This document shows positions 1 to 5,476 of a stretch of DNA of 5,874 bases, piece by piece; within the stretch, counting starts at the first letter, position 1; each line of letters starts with the position of its first letter. The stretch lies in assembly GCA_021811925.1 (NCBI GenBank), contig JAKAPY010000111.1, positions 1-5,874 of the forward strand. Direction: 5' to 3'. The notes beneath the pieces were generated by a model that did no database searches, had not been told where the DNA came from, and was given only the letters and a program-made list of their open reading frames with translations. Source of the stretch: Thermoplasmata archaeon (GTDB lineage: Archaea > Thermoplasmatota > Thermoplasmata > Sysuiplasmatales > Sysuiplasmataceae). Both the position numbers and the translations under genes were made by a program.

Positions 1-61
1 ACTTTCCTCCCTGATTGTTGCAAGCGTCTACTTCGCCAAGAAGAGGAGGCTTATCAGGTGA
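1..61 (+). CDS. C-terminal end of an upstream membrane-anchored protein (partial)
   Basis: Reading codons from base 2 gives LSSLIVASVYFAKKRRLIR and then a TGA stop at 59-61. A short hydrophobic stretch followed by a KKRR cluster is the usual end of a protein held in the membrane by one C-terminal helix, with the positive charges on the cytoplasmic side. The next gene ends in a similar way (hydrophobic helix, then YFRKPKPRF), so the two may be related surface proteins. The stop overlaps the GTG start of that gene by 4 bases (GTGA, 58-61), which points to one co-transcribed unit. The bulk of the gene lies outside the window, so nothing can be said about its ectodomain. The frame is supported by this composition and by the tight junction, not by homology. 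Confidence 0.6.
   Translation, partial: LSSLIVASVYFAKKRRLIR
43..49 (+). promoter_or_regulatory. Shine-Dalgarno site for the surface protein gene
   Basis: GAGGAGG lies 8 bases before the GTG at 58 and matches the anti-SD end of archaeal 16S rRNA well. It lies inside the coding end of the upstream gene and supports the GTG start at 58. Confidence 0.7.
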
Positions 62-840
62 AGGGTGTCTACGCACTTGCGTTTGTTGCCCTGTTCCTCG
101 CTTCCGCCATTCTCCCGGCAGTGAATGTGTCGCCAGTGCCCACCGCTTCGCCCCTGACGACTTCGGTCGTACCGGTTTCGACAACGCTCAAGGGGCCCGA
201 GCTGATTGCAAACTCCTCCACGCACATGTATGTTGTCACACTTAGCGGCGGATCCGGGCAGGGGAACTACAGCTACAATGCATACGTCAACGCCAAGAAC
301 ATGACAAGCCTCTCGATAAGCCCGTCAACGGGCACAAACGCGGCTGGAGTCTTCTACCTGAACTTCACATCAGGACCGGCTGCAGAGGTCGTGACGCTGA
401 CTCTCAACACGACATCGGGGTCAAGCAGTTCGCAGGCAACGGCAACCAGGCAGTTCCTAATTACAGTGGTGGATCCGATCGTTATTAGGGTGCCCGTCAC
501 TAACGAGGGTTCTGCGGGTGTGCAGAATGCGAATGTGTCGCTATACATAAACAACAATTACATCGCGTCAAACAATGTAAGCCTCTCTGCGGGCCAGACC
601 TCAAATGTGACCTTCTACTGGGTCGCATACAGCTACCCTGCAGGAAACAACATAGCTACCGTCAAGATAAGCTCGAGCGGCCAGCTCTTCTTCTCCAACG
701 GCGAGATCCAGACCAGTTTCTCGGTCTACATACCCGGTTCCACCCAAACAGCGATAGACAACTACCTCATCGTGGCGTGCGTTGGGGCCGCGATGGTGCT
801 CTTCCTGATATATTTCAGGAAGCCGAAGCCGCGCTTCTGA
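58..840 (+). CDS. Secreted, C-terminally anchored surface protein with Ig/CARDB-like region
   Basis: Predicted 260-residue extracytoplasmic protein. Residues 1-22 form a signal peptide (basic MKG start, hydrophobic core VYALAFVALFLASAILP). A Ser/Thr/Pro-rich stretch follows at about 24-45. The ectodomain (about 46-228) is beta-rich, and its second half (about 140-226) has the look of a CARDB/Ig-like fold: IRVPVTNEGSAGVQNANVSL, then alternating strands. Eight N-X-S/T sequons (N52, N70, N81, N102, N117, N159, N173, N183) suggest heavy N-glycosylation, as is common on archaeal cell surfaces. A single membrane helix at about 235-253 and the tail RKPKPRF anchor it with the C-terminus inside. The GTG start is set by a strong SD (43-49) and the GTGA overlap with the preceding gene. 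The fold assignment is from pattern only. No catalytic motif is visible, so a structural, adhesive or binding role is inference. Confidence 0.75.
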   Translation: MKGVYALAFVALFLASAILPAVNVSPVPTASPLTTSVVPVSTTLKGPELIANSSTHMYVVTLSGGSGQGNYSYNAYVNAKNMTSLSISPSTGTNAAGVFYLNFTSGPAAEVVTLTLNTTSGSSSSQATATRQFLITVVDPIVIRVPVTNEGSAGVQNANVSLYINNNYIASNNVSLSAGQTSNVTFYWVAYSYPAGNNIATVKISSSGQLFFSNGEIQTSFSVYIPGSTQTAIDNYLIVACVGAAMVLFLIYFRKPKPRF

Positions 841-882
841 AATTCTGAAATGTTGTTATAGGAGCCATGCAATGCAGCCCTC

Positions 883-1407
883 ATGGCAACTGACAGGAAA
901 TTTGCGAGCTTCAGCAGCCGCGGATCGCCGCCCTTCAGGATGAGCGAGATCCCGCCTGCCGGTTTCTGCCTCTCATCGTTCCTGCTCATCACTGATCGCG
1001 GCGGCCGTGTGCTTATGGGCAAACTCAACCATGAATACGAGTGGGACCACTTAGGTGCGCTGGACGATGAAAGGAAGAGGAGATTCAGCAGCAGGTGGAT
1101 GCTTCCCTCCAGCCACCTGATATACGGGGAGTCGCCCGCGGAGGCTGCACGAAGGGTGCTGCGTGAGCAGCTGGGACTGGAGGGAATCGAGCTCAGCGGG
1201 CCGGTCGATTTTTCAGAGCAATATGTGGCGAACGAGAATATCTGCGGCATGCACTGGGATCTTGAATTCATCTTCAGGGGAAGGTACGACGGCACGGTGA
1301 GCCACCCCGCATGGAAAGAGCTTGCTTTCGTGGACCCGAATGCACCCAAGGATGAGTTCGCCAGGAATCACCAGGACATACTCAGGCTTGCTGGAATGAG
1401 GAACTGA
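883..1407 (+). CDS. Nudix-fold protein with degenerate Nudix box
   Basis: Predicted 174-residue cytosolic protein. Nudix enzymes hydrolyse nucleoside diphosphates linked to another group, using the box GX5EX7REUXEEXGU. Here residues 77-99 read S-HLIYG-E83-SPAEAAR-R91-V92-L-R-E95-Q96-L-G-L. The helix pattern, E83, R91 and E95 are kept, but the leading Gly is Ser, the Glu after R91 is Val and the last Glu of the EE pair is Gln. Flanking strands fit the fold: CLSSFLLITDRGGRVLMGKL before the box, HWDLEFIFRG and AWKELAFVDP after it. Loss of two metal-binding Glu suggests weak or no classical hydrolase activity, possibly a binding or regulatory role. The ATG at 883 is the first in frame. There is no good SD close by (GGAG at 861-864 is 18 bases away), but an AT-rich GTTATA near 855-860 lies about 25 bases upstream, compatible with a leaderless message. 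Met20 is an alternative start. It stands alone between the surface gene and the oxidoreductase operon; a link to either is unproven. Confidence 0.8.
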   Translation: MATDRKFASFSSRGSPPFRMSEIPPAGFCLSSFLLITDRGGRVLMGKLNHEYEWDHLGALDDERKRRFSSRWMLPSSHLIYGESPAEAARRVLREQLGLEGIELSGPVDFSEQYVANENICGMHWDLEFIFRGRYDGTVSHPAWKELAFVDPNAPKDEFARNHQDILRLAGMRN

Positions 1408-1525
1408 TTTACACGCGGAGCCGCATTGCCCGCTCTCGGCACGGACAGGGTGCAGGAGCATGATAGCCTGGCATTCAAAAACAGGATATACCAATCAATG
1501 CTTCCGGATGCAGGAAATACCGCGT

Positions 1526-1533
1526 AAGGAGAG
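1526..1533 (+). promoter_or_regulatory. Shine-Dalgarno site for the FAD-subunit gene
   Basis: AAGGAGAG lies 9 bases before the ATG at 1543 and selects it over the out-of-frame ATG at 1535, which runs into a stop after two further codons. Confidence 0.65.
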
Positions 1534-1542
1534 AATGGCTGA

Positions 1543-2436
1543 ATGATACTGTCTCCGTTTGAGTACCATGCGCCGACAACCATTGACGAGGCCTTGAGAC
1601 TGCTATCTGACTACGGGGACGACTCAAGGATTCTTGCCGGCGGCCAGAGCCTTATACCGCTGCTCAAGCTGAATCTCGTCGAGGTCGGGCATATTGTGGA
1701 CATAAAGCATATTCCTGAACTCTCGTCAATCGGGCTAGAAGCGGATCCGGAGGGCAGGGAGATGCTCAGGGTCGGTGCCCTGACGAGGCATTCAGATCTT
1801 GAGCGCTCTGAAATTGTCAGGAAGGCGGTCCCGCTGCTCGCCGAGACTGCGGCAGGGATAGGCCACCAGATGGTCAGGAACAGGGGAACCATCGGGGGCA
1901 GCCTGGCTCACAGCGATCCGTCTGCAGATCTGTGCACCGCATCCATTGCTCTTGACGCGGCCATAAACACGGTGTCTGCCGGCGGGAAGAAAAGAACGGT
2001 AAAAGCGGGTGAGTTCTTTGAAGGGCCGCTTTCGAATTGCCTTTCGGCCGATGAGCTTATTGAATCTGTCACCTTTCCATCCACCGGGCCGGGGTCCGGT
2101 CATTCGATAAAGAAGTTCACTCTGGGGACAGGCGATTTCCCCATTGTCGTTGTGTGCGCTCTTGCAACTGTGAGGGACGGAAGGCTTGCGGCCATCGCCA
2201 TCTCTATCGGCGGAGTGGGAGGCACGCCCCTGCGGCTGAAGGATGCGGAGCAGGCGCTTCTCTCCGCCGCCTCTCCTGAAACGCCGGACATTGGGACAAT
2301 TACAGGGAAGGCGGCATCATCGCTCGTGATTGAAGACGATCCGAGGGTTTCGGCGCCATACAAGAGGAAGCTAGCGGCCACTCTCCTGAGAAGGTCAGTG
2401 GCAGAGGCCATAGGAAAGGCGGGTGGCATTTCTTGA
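1543..2436 (+). CDS. FAD-binding (medium, CoxM-like) subunit of a molybdenum hydroxylase
   Basis: 297 residues, the usual length for the FAD subunit of the xanthine dehydrogenase/CO dehydrogenase family. It binds FAD and passes electrons from the 2Fe-2S subunit to an external acceptor. Two flavin-binding signatures are intact: AGGQS at 32-36 (in ILAGGQSLIPLLKLNL) and TIGGS at 116-120 followed by LAHSDPSADL. The C-terminal CoxM-type domain is also recognisable: DFPIVVVCALATV at 198-210, IAISIGGVGGTPLRL at 218-232, and the closing segment SAPYKRKLAATLLRRSV at 270-286. It is the first gene of the M-S-L operon. The start has a good SD, and the end overlaps the next gene by 4 bases (TTGA, 2433-2436), so translation is probably coupled. 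Its promoter should lie in the 135 bases between 1408 and 1542, where I see only a weak AT stretch (ATATA, 1486-1490). The family assignment is firm; the electron acceptor is not known. Confidence 0.95.
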   Translation: MILSPFEYHAPTTIDEALRLLSDYGDDSRILAGGQSLIPLLKLNLVEVGHIVDIKHIPELSSIGLEADPEGREMLRVGALTRHSDLERSEIVRKAVPLLAETAAGIGHQMVRNRGTIGGSLAHSDPSADLCTASIALDAAINTVSAGGKKRTVKAGEFFEGPLSNCLSADELIESVTFPSTGPGSGHSIKKFTLGTGDFPIVVVCALATVRDGRLAAIAISIGGVGGTPLRLKDAEQALLSAASPETPDIGTITGKAASSLVIEDDPRVSAPYKRKLAATLLRRSVAEAIGKAGGIS

Positions 2437-2921
2437 GCGGAAAGTGGAAAAGGCAAGTCAGTTTCACTGTAAACGGTGCATCACAGTCGCTTGAAGCGGA
2501 CGTGAGGGATACTCTCCTGGACACACTCAGGGACCGCGTCGGCCTTACGGGACCAAAGAAGGGATGCGATGAGGGCGTATGCGGCGCCTGTTCCATCCTT
2601 CTTGACGGCAGGGCTGTCTGTTCCTGCTCCATGCTGGCTGTCGAGGCCCATGGAAGCAATGTGGTGACAATTGAGGGCCTCGGAAAAGATGGAGAAGACA
2701 GGCTGCAGCTTTCATTCATTGCCCACGATGCAATGCAGTGCGGTTTCTGCACGCCCGGACAGATCATTGCAGCACGCTCGTTTCTCGATTCTCCCGGTGC
2801 GGATTTGACGGCCGAGGGCATAAAGAATGCACTGTCGGGTAATATATGCAGATGCGGCTGCTACGCAAATATAATCGAGGCAGTGCTGGCAGCGGCAAGG
2901 AGCGGGGGTGGAGAGCCCTGA
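2433..2921 (+). CDS. 2Fe-2S (small, CoxS-like) subunit of a molybdenum hydroxylase
   Basis: 162 residues, standard size. This subunit carries two 2Fe-2S clusters that relay electrons from the Mo centre to FAD. The N-terminal plant-ferredoxin-type domain has C45-x4-C50-x2-C53-x11-C65 (GCDEGVCGACSILLDG...). The C-terminal helical domain has C103GFC106 in MQCGFCTPGQ and C139RC141 in NICRCGCYANII; Q102 lies next to the cluster nearest the molybdopterin. All eight ligand cysteines are present. Two extra cysteines sit beside ligands: C63, and C143, where the common motif CRCTGY is replaced by CRCGCY. The start is TTG at 2433, overlapping the stop of the FAD gene as TTGA; no other start codon lies near in this frame, and a G-rich GGGTGG (2421-2426) may act as a weak SD. 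The stop overlaps the probable CTG start of the large subunit. The family is certain and the TTG start very likely. Confidence 0.95.
   Translation: MSGKWKRQVSFTVNGASQSLEADVRDTLLDTLRDRVGLTGPKKGCDEGVCGACSILLDGRAVCSCSMLAVEAHGSNVVTIEGLGKDGEDRLQLSFIAHDAMQCGFCTPGQIIAARSFLDSPGADLTAEGIKNALSGNICRCGCYANIIEAVLAAARSGGGEP
2907..2921 (+). promoter_or_regulatory. Coupled stop/start junction with SD-like sequence and probable CTG start
   Basis: GGTGGAGAG (2907-2915) contains the SD pieces GGTG and GGAG and lies just ahead of CTGA (2918-2921), where the large-subunit CTG overlaps the TGA of the small subunit. The layout copies the TTGA junction at 2433 and the GTGA junction at 58, so it probably serves re-initiation by ribosomes that finish the small subunit. 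Confidence 0.5.
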
Positions 2922-5140
2922 CACAGCTCCTGCAGAAGCTGGAGGGTGCTTATGCATCCGTCCCCAGAGTGGATGCGCTCGAAAGGGCTACTGGCGTGGC
3001 AAGATACGCCGCCGACTGGAAGAAGAAGGACATGCTCTATGCCCGCATAATCACGAGCACCGTGCCGAACGGAAGGGTGGTGGAGATCGACAAGTCGGGT
3101 GCATCCGGCACAGAGGGTGTCGTGGACGTAGTGACATGCTTCGATGACAGGACAATCTGGCATGCAGGCGAAAGGGAACATGAGAGAAGGCTGTTCACCG
3201 ACAGGGTGCGTTTCGTGGGGGACTGCATCGGAGCCGTCGCGGCAAGAACAAGGATGGCGGCGCAGAAGGGAAGCGAAGCGGTGCGCGCCCGGTACGAGGA
3301 ATACCAGGCGACATTCACGATTGAAAGCTCACTTAGGGAAGGTGCCCCAAAAGTCTGGGACGATGGAAATGTGCTCAAAACACGCAACTATGGCTATGGC
3401 GATGTGGAGGAGGCGTTCGGGGCCTGCAGCGTGATTGTCGAGGGTGAGTACGAGACGGCGCGCGTCCACAATTCACAGCTTGAGCCCGCCGCCTCGCTCG
3501 CATGGTGGGAAGGCGACAGGCTGACTGTCGTTGCTGCCACCCAGAGCATTTTCGGCTGCAGGAACGGCATTGCCCGCGACCTCGGAATTCCAGCGGACAA
3601 TGTGAGGGTAATCACCAAGTACAAGGGCGGCGGCTTCGGCAACAAGGCAGATTCGATGAATTACGATCTGATCGCTGCCATACTTGCCAGGAGGACAGGA
3701 AGGCCGGTGATGGTGGAGTACAGCAGATCGGACGAATTCACATCCGTTCACGGAAGGTGGTCCTCCAGGCAGAAGCTGCGCCTCGGATGCGACCAGTCGG
3801 GGAACGTGCTTGCGCTTGAGGTGAACGCCATGTGCGACATAGGGGCCTACACCAGGCGCATCAAGCCGTTCAACTTTGTCGATGGTGCGCAGTCATACTA
3901 CTCATGCCGCGCCTTCAGGGGCGAGGATGCAGGAGTCTACACAAACACTCCGGCCACGGGGCACATGCGCGCCCCCTCGGGCCCGCAGTCATGCTTCGCG
4001 TCCGAAACGATCATGGATGAGGCGGCATTCAGGCTTGGCATAGATCCGCTCCAGTTCAGGCTGCGCAACATGGTGAGGGTTGCCCACAACAGCGAAACGC
4101 TGACGTCGAATGGCCTGGAGGAGTGCCTGAGGGCGGGCGCAGAGGCATTCGGCTGGAAGGAAAGGAGGAATGCGGGTGCGGTTGCCGCTGAGACTTCAAC
4201 GGGCGCGGGAGTTGCCATCGCAGCATGGCATTCAAGGCTGGGCAGGGGAGAGGCAGCAGTTTCTCTGACCAGGGACGGCAGGATAGTCGTCCGCACGGGG
4301 GTTGTGGACATAGGCACGGGCGCGAAAACCACAATGGCAGTGATAGCATCCAGGAACACAGGTATGCCCATTGAAAGCGTGGATGTGGAATGGGGGGACA
4401 CGGAAGGCTCGCCATATTCAGTGGGCGAATCGGGAAGCAGGACAACAGCCTTCACAGGCACAGCGGTGAAGGCGGCCTCCACTGCGCTGAGAGGAAGGAT
4501 ACTGGAGAAGGCGTCAGGCATTTCGGGCATCGCCCCCGGCAGCCTTGAGATTAGGAATGGTGCCGTGTTGAACGCAGGCAGGAAGCTGCTTGCCGTAGAG
4601 GATGTGGCCGAAACGCTGGAGAGCGAGCTGGTGGAAAAGGCGGCGACGGAACCAGCCCTCCCGAAGGGAACTGAGAGGCTTTCGTTCGCCGCCCACTTCG
4701 CGGAGGTGGAGGTTGACAGCGAAACAGGCGCCGTCAGGGTATTGAAGTATGTTGCGGCGCACGACTCCGGACCGATTGTGAACAGTCTCACCGCGACAAG
4801 CCAGGTCCATGGAGGGGTGATAATGGGCATGGGCATGGCGCTCACGGAGCAGCTGCTCATATCGGACTACGACGGCTCCGTGCTGAACGGCTCATTCATG
4901 CTCTACAGGCTCCCTAACATAAAGCAGACTCCGGACATACAGGCGATATTCATCAACACGGACGACCCGTTTGGCCCCAAGTCGCTGGGTGAAATCACGC
5001 TTGTCCCGGTAGCTGCAGCGATCGGCAATGCCATTTTCAACGCAACTGGCGTCAGGCTGAGGCGAACCCCATTCACACCCGAGAGGGTGGCGGCTGGAAT
5101 TGAAGGGAAGCGCAGCGAGTCATTGCCCGGTGCAAGATGA
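2918..5140 (+). CDS. Molybdopterin-binding catalytic (large, CoxL-like) subunit, xanthine dehydrogenase/aldehyde oxidase family
   Basis: Catalytic subunit that hydroxylates its substrate at a Mo-pterin (probably cytosine dinucleotide) centre. Numbered from a CTG start at 2918 it has 740 residues, close to the family norm. The N-terminal a/b hammerhead domain begins SVPRVDALERATGVARYAAD (about 14-33). Cofactor motifs follow: GGGFGNK at 237-243, RAPSGPQ at 351-357, VVDIGTG at 462-468, GSPYSVGESGSRTTAFTG at 497-514, and the conserved C-terminal KSLGEITLVP, whose Glu (about 692) is the general base. The CO dehydrogenase loop AYXCSFR is replaced by HMRAPSG, with no Cys, so this is not a classic CO dehydrogenase. 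The substrate may be an aldehyde, a purine or an aromatic acyl compound; sequence alone does not tell. Start choice: ATGs at 2846 and 2852 would overlap the small subunit by 70-76 bases and add an unrelated basic tail, while GTG at 2969 would cut off the conserved VPR. CTG at 2918 overlaps the previous stop as CTGA and has GGTGGAG just upstream. The protein identity is certain; the start is inferred. Confidence 0.93.
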   Translation: MTQLLQKLEGAYASVPRVDALERATGVARYAADWKKKDMLYARIITSTVPNGRVVEIDKSGASGTEGVVDVVTCFDDRTIWHAGEREHERRLFTDRVRFVGDCIGAVAARTRMAAQKGSEAVRARYEEYQATFTIESSLREGAPKVWDDGNVLKTRNYGYGDVEEAFGACSVIVEGEYETARVHNSQLEPAASLAWWEGDRLTVVAATQSIFGCRNGIARDLGIPADNVRVITKYKGGGFGNKADSMNYDLIAAILARRTGRPVMVEYSRSDEFTSVHGRWSSRQKLRLGCDQSGNVLALEVNAMCDIGAYTRRIKPFNFVDGAQSYYSCRAFRGEDAGVYTNTPATGHMRAPSGPQSCFASETIMDEAAFRLGIDPLQFRLRNMVRVAHNSETLTSNGLEECLRAGAEAFGWKERRNAGAVAAETSTGAGVAIAAWHSRLGRGEAAVSLTRDGRIVVRTGVVDIGTGAKTTMAVIASRNTGMPIESVDVEWGDTEGSPYSVGESGSRTTAFTGTAVKAASTALRGRILEKASGISGIAPGSLEIRNGAVLNAGRKLLAVEDVAETLESELVEKAATEPALPKGTERLSFAAHFAEVEVDSETGAVRVLKYVAAHDSGPIVNSLTATSQVHGGVIMGMGMALTEQLLISDYDGSVLNGSFMLYRLPNIKQTPDIQAIFINTDDPFGPKSLGEITLVPVAAAIGNAIFNATGVRLRRTPFTPERVAAGIEGKRSESLPGAR

Positions 5141-5178
5141 ATAGCCTTTCCATTGTCCGTAGCAGCAGGCAAAATCTG

Positions 5179-5195
5179 GCCAGTTTGAAACTGGC
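5179..5195. repeat. Perfect 17-base palindrome downstream of the oxidoreductase operon
   Basis: GCCAGTTTGAAACTGGC is two exact 8-base arms around a central G, 38 bases after the large-subunit stop. On RNA it would fold into a GCCAG/CTGGC stem with a 7-base loop. On DNA it has the symmetry of a dimeric regulator's operator. No T-run follows, so it is not a typical archaeal terminator. Function unknown. Confidence 0.6.
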
Positions 5196-5292
5196 GTAAT
5201 GATGCTTCGCCACAGTTTAGATGGCTGCCCATGACAGAATTGTGAAAATAGCTGCCAGCCGGTATGGACCAATCCAGGAAGTGACAATAGGG

Positions 5293-5364
5293 GGCCGGGA
5301 CCGGGAGTTGAACCCGGGTCTAGGGATCCACAGTCCCACAGGATACCGCTACCCCACCCCGGCC
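5293..5364 (-). tRNA. trnH: tRNA-His (anticodon GTG)
   Basis: Read on the minus strand it folds as a full cloverleaf. The acceptor stem is GCCGGGG with TCCCGGC (the last pair is G-T), the D arm is GGGTAGCGGTATCCT, the anticodon loop is CTGTGGA with anticodon GTG, and the T arm is CCGGG-TTCAACT-CCCGG. Base 5364 gives the extra G at position -1 and base 5293 gives C at position 73; the G-1:C73 pair is the identity mark of tRNA-His. CCA is not encoded (CCC follows), so the 3' end must be completed by the CCA-adding enzyme. The top pair of the anticodon stem is T27-T43, a mismatch. No intron is seen. It is transcribed against both neighbours, from a TATA box at 5391-5398. Confidence 0.95.
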
Positions 5365-5390
5365 ATCCGCGAGTGTGAAATGGCGGTCAT

Positions 5391-5398
5391 TATTTAAA
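5391..5398 (-). promoter_or_regulatory. Archaeal TATA box for tRNA-His
   Basis: On the minus strand this reads TTTAAATA, preceded by a purine-rich CATAAG that could serve as the TFB-recognition element. Its near edge is 27 bases from the tRNA 5' end, the spacing expected for archaeal initiation at or just before the mature end. The core TTTAAA is symmetrical, so it might also serve the plus-strand gene that follows. Confidence 0.75.
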
Positions 5399-5476
5399 CT
5401 TATGACGAAGATTGTGCCTTGACCCTAAATGGAGGGAAGGCATCTGCGGGGAAATGGGACAAAGGCGAACAGTTCG

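Noticed and set aside
835..850. Tandem 8-base repeat TTCTGAAA across the stop codon of the surface gene
   Set aside because: Only two units of a simple AT-rich word; most likely chance or slippage with no function.
762..1349. 195-codon open frame on the minus strand opposite the Nudix gene
   Set aside because: The plus-strand frame encodes a recognisable Nudix fold; the minus-strand product has a low-complexity Ser-rich composition typical of an antisense shadow.
1412..1421. Small hairpin GCGG-AG-CCGC after the Nudix gene as a terminator
   Set aside because: The stem has four pairs with a 2-base loop and no T-run follows.
1486..1490. ATATA as TATA box of the oxidoreductase operon
   Set aside because: The core is short, the flanks are GC-containing (AGGATATACC) and there is no clear recognition element. 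The spacing would be acceptable but the match is too weak to list.
2846..2917. N-terminal extension of the large subunit from ATG 2846 or 2852
   Set aside because: It lies inside the codons for the small subunit's C-terminal cluster motif and tail, and the product (MQMRLLRKYNRGSAGSGKER...) resembles no large-subunit N-terminus.
3937..4860. 307-codon open frame on the minus strand opposite the large subunit
   Set aside because: It lies wholly within a conserved catalytic-subunit gene, and its Ser/Ala/Pro-rich product has no recognisable motif. Long antisense frames are expected in GC-rich codons.
5137..5199. 20-residue frame MNSLSIVRSSRQNLASLKLA starting in the ATGA at the operon end
   Set aside because: Too short, no recognisable features, no strong SD, and it runs through the palindrome. 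It may be chance; kept only as part of the NTGA observation.
4903..5232. 109-codon minus-strand frame starting in the gap after the operon
   Set aside because: Most of it is antisense to the conserved end of the large subunit. There is no SD or motif.
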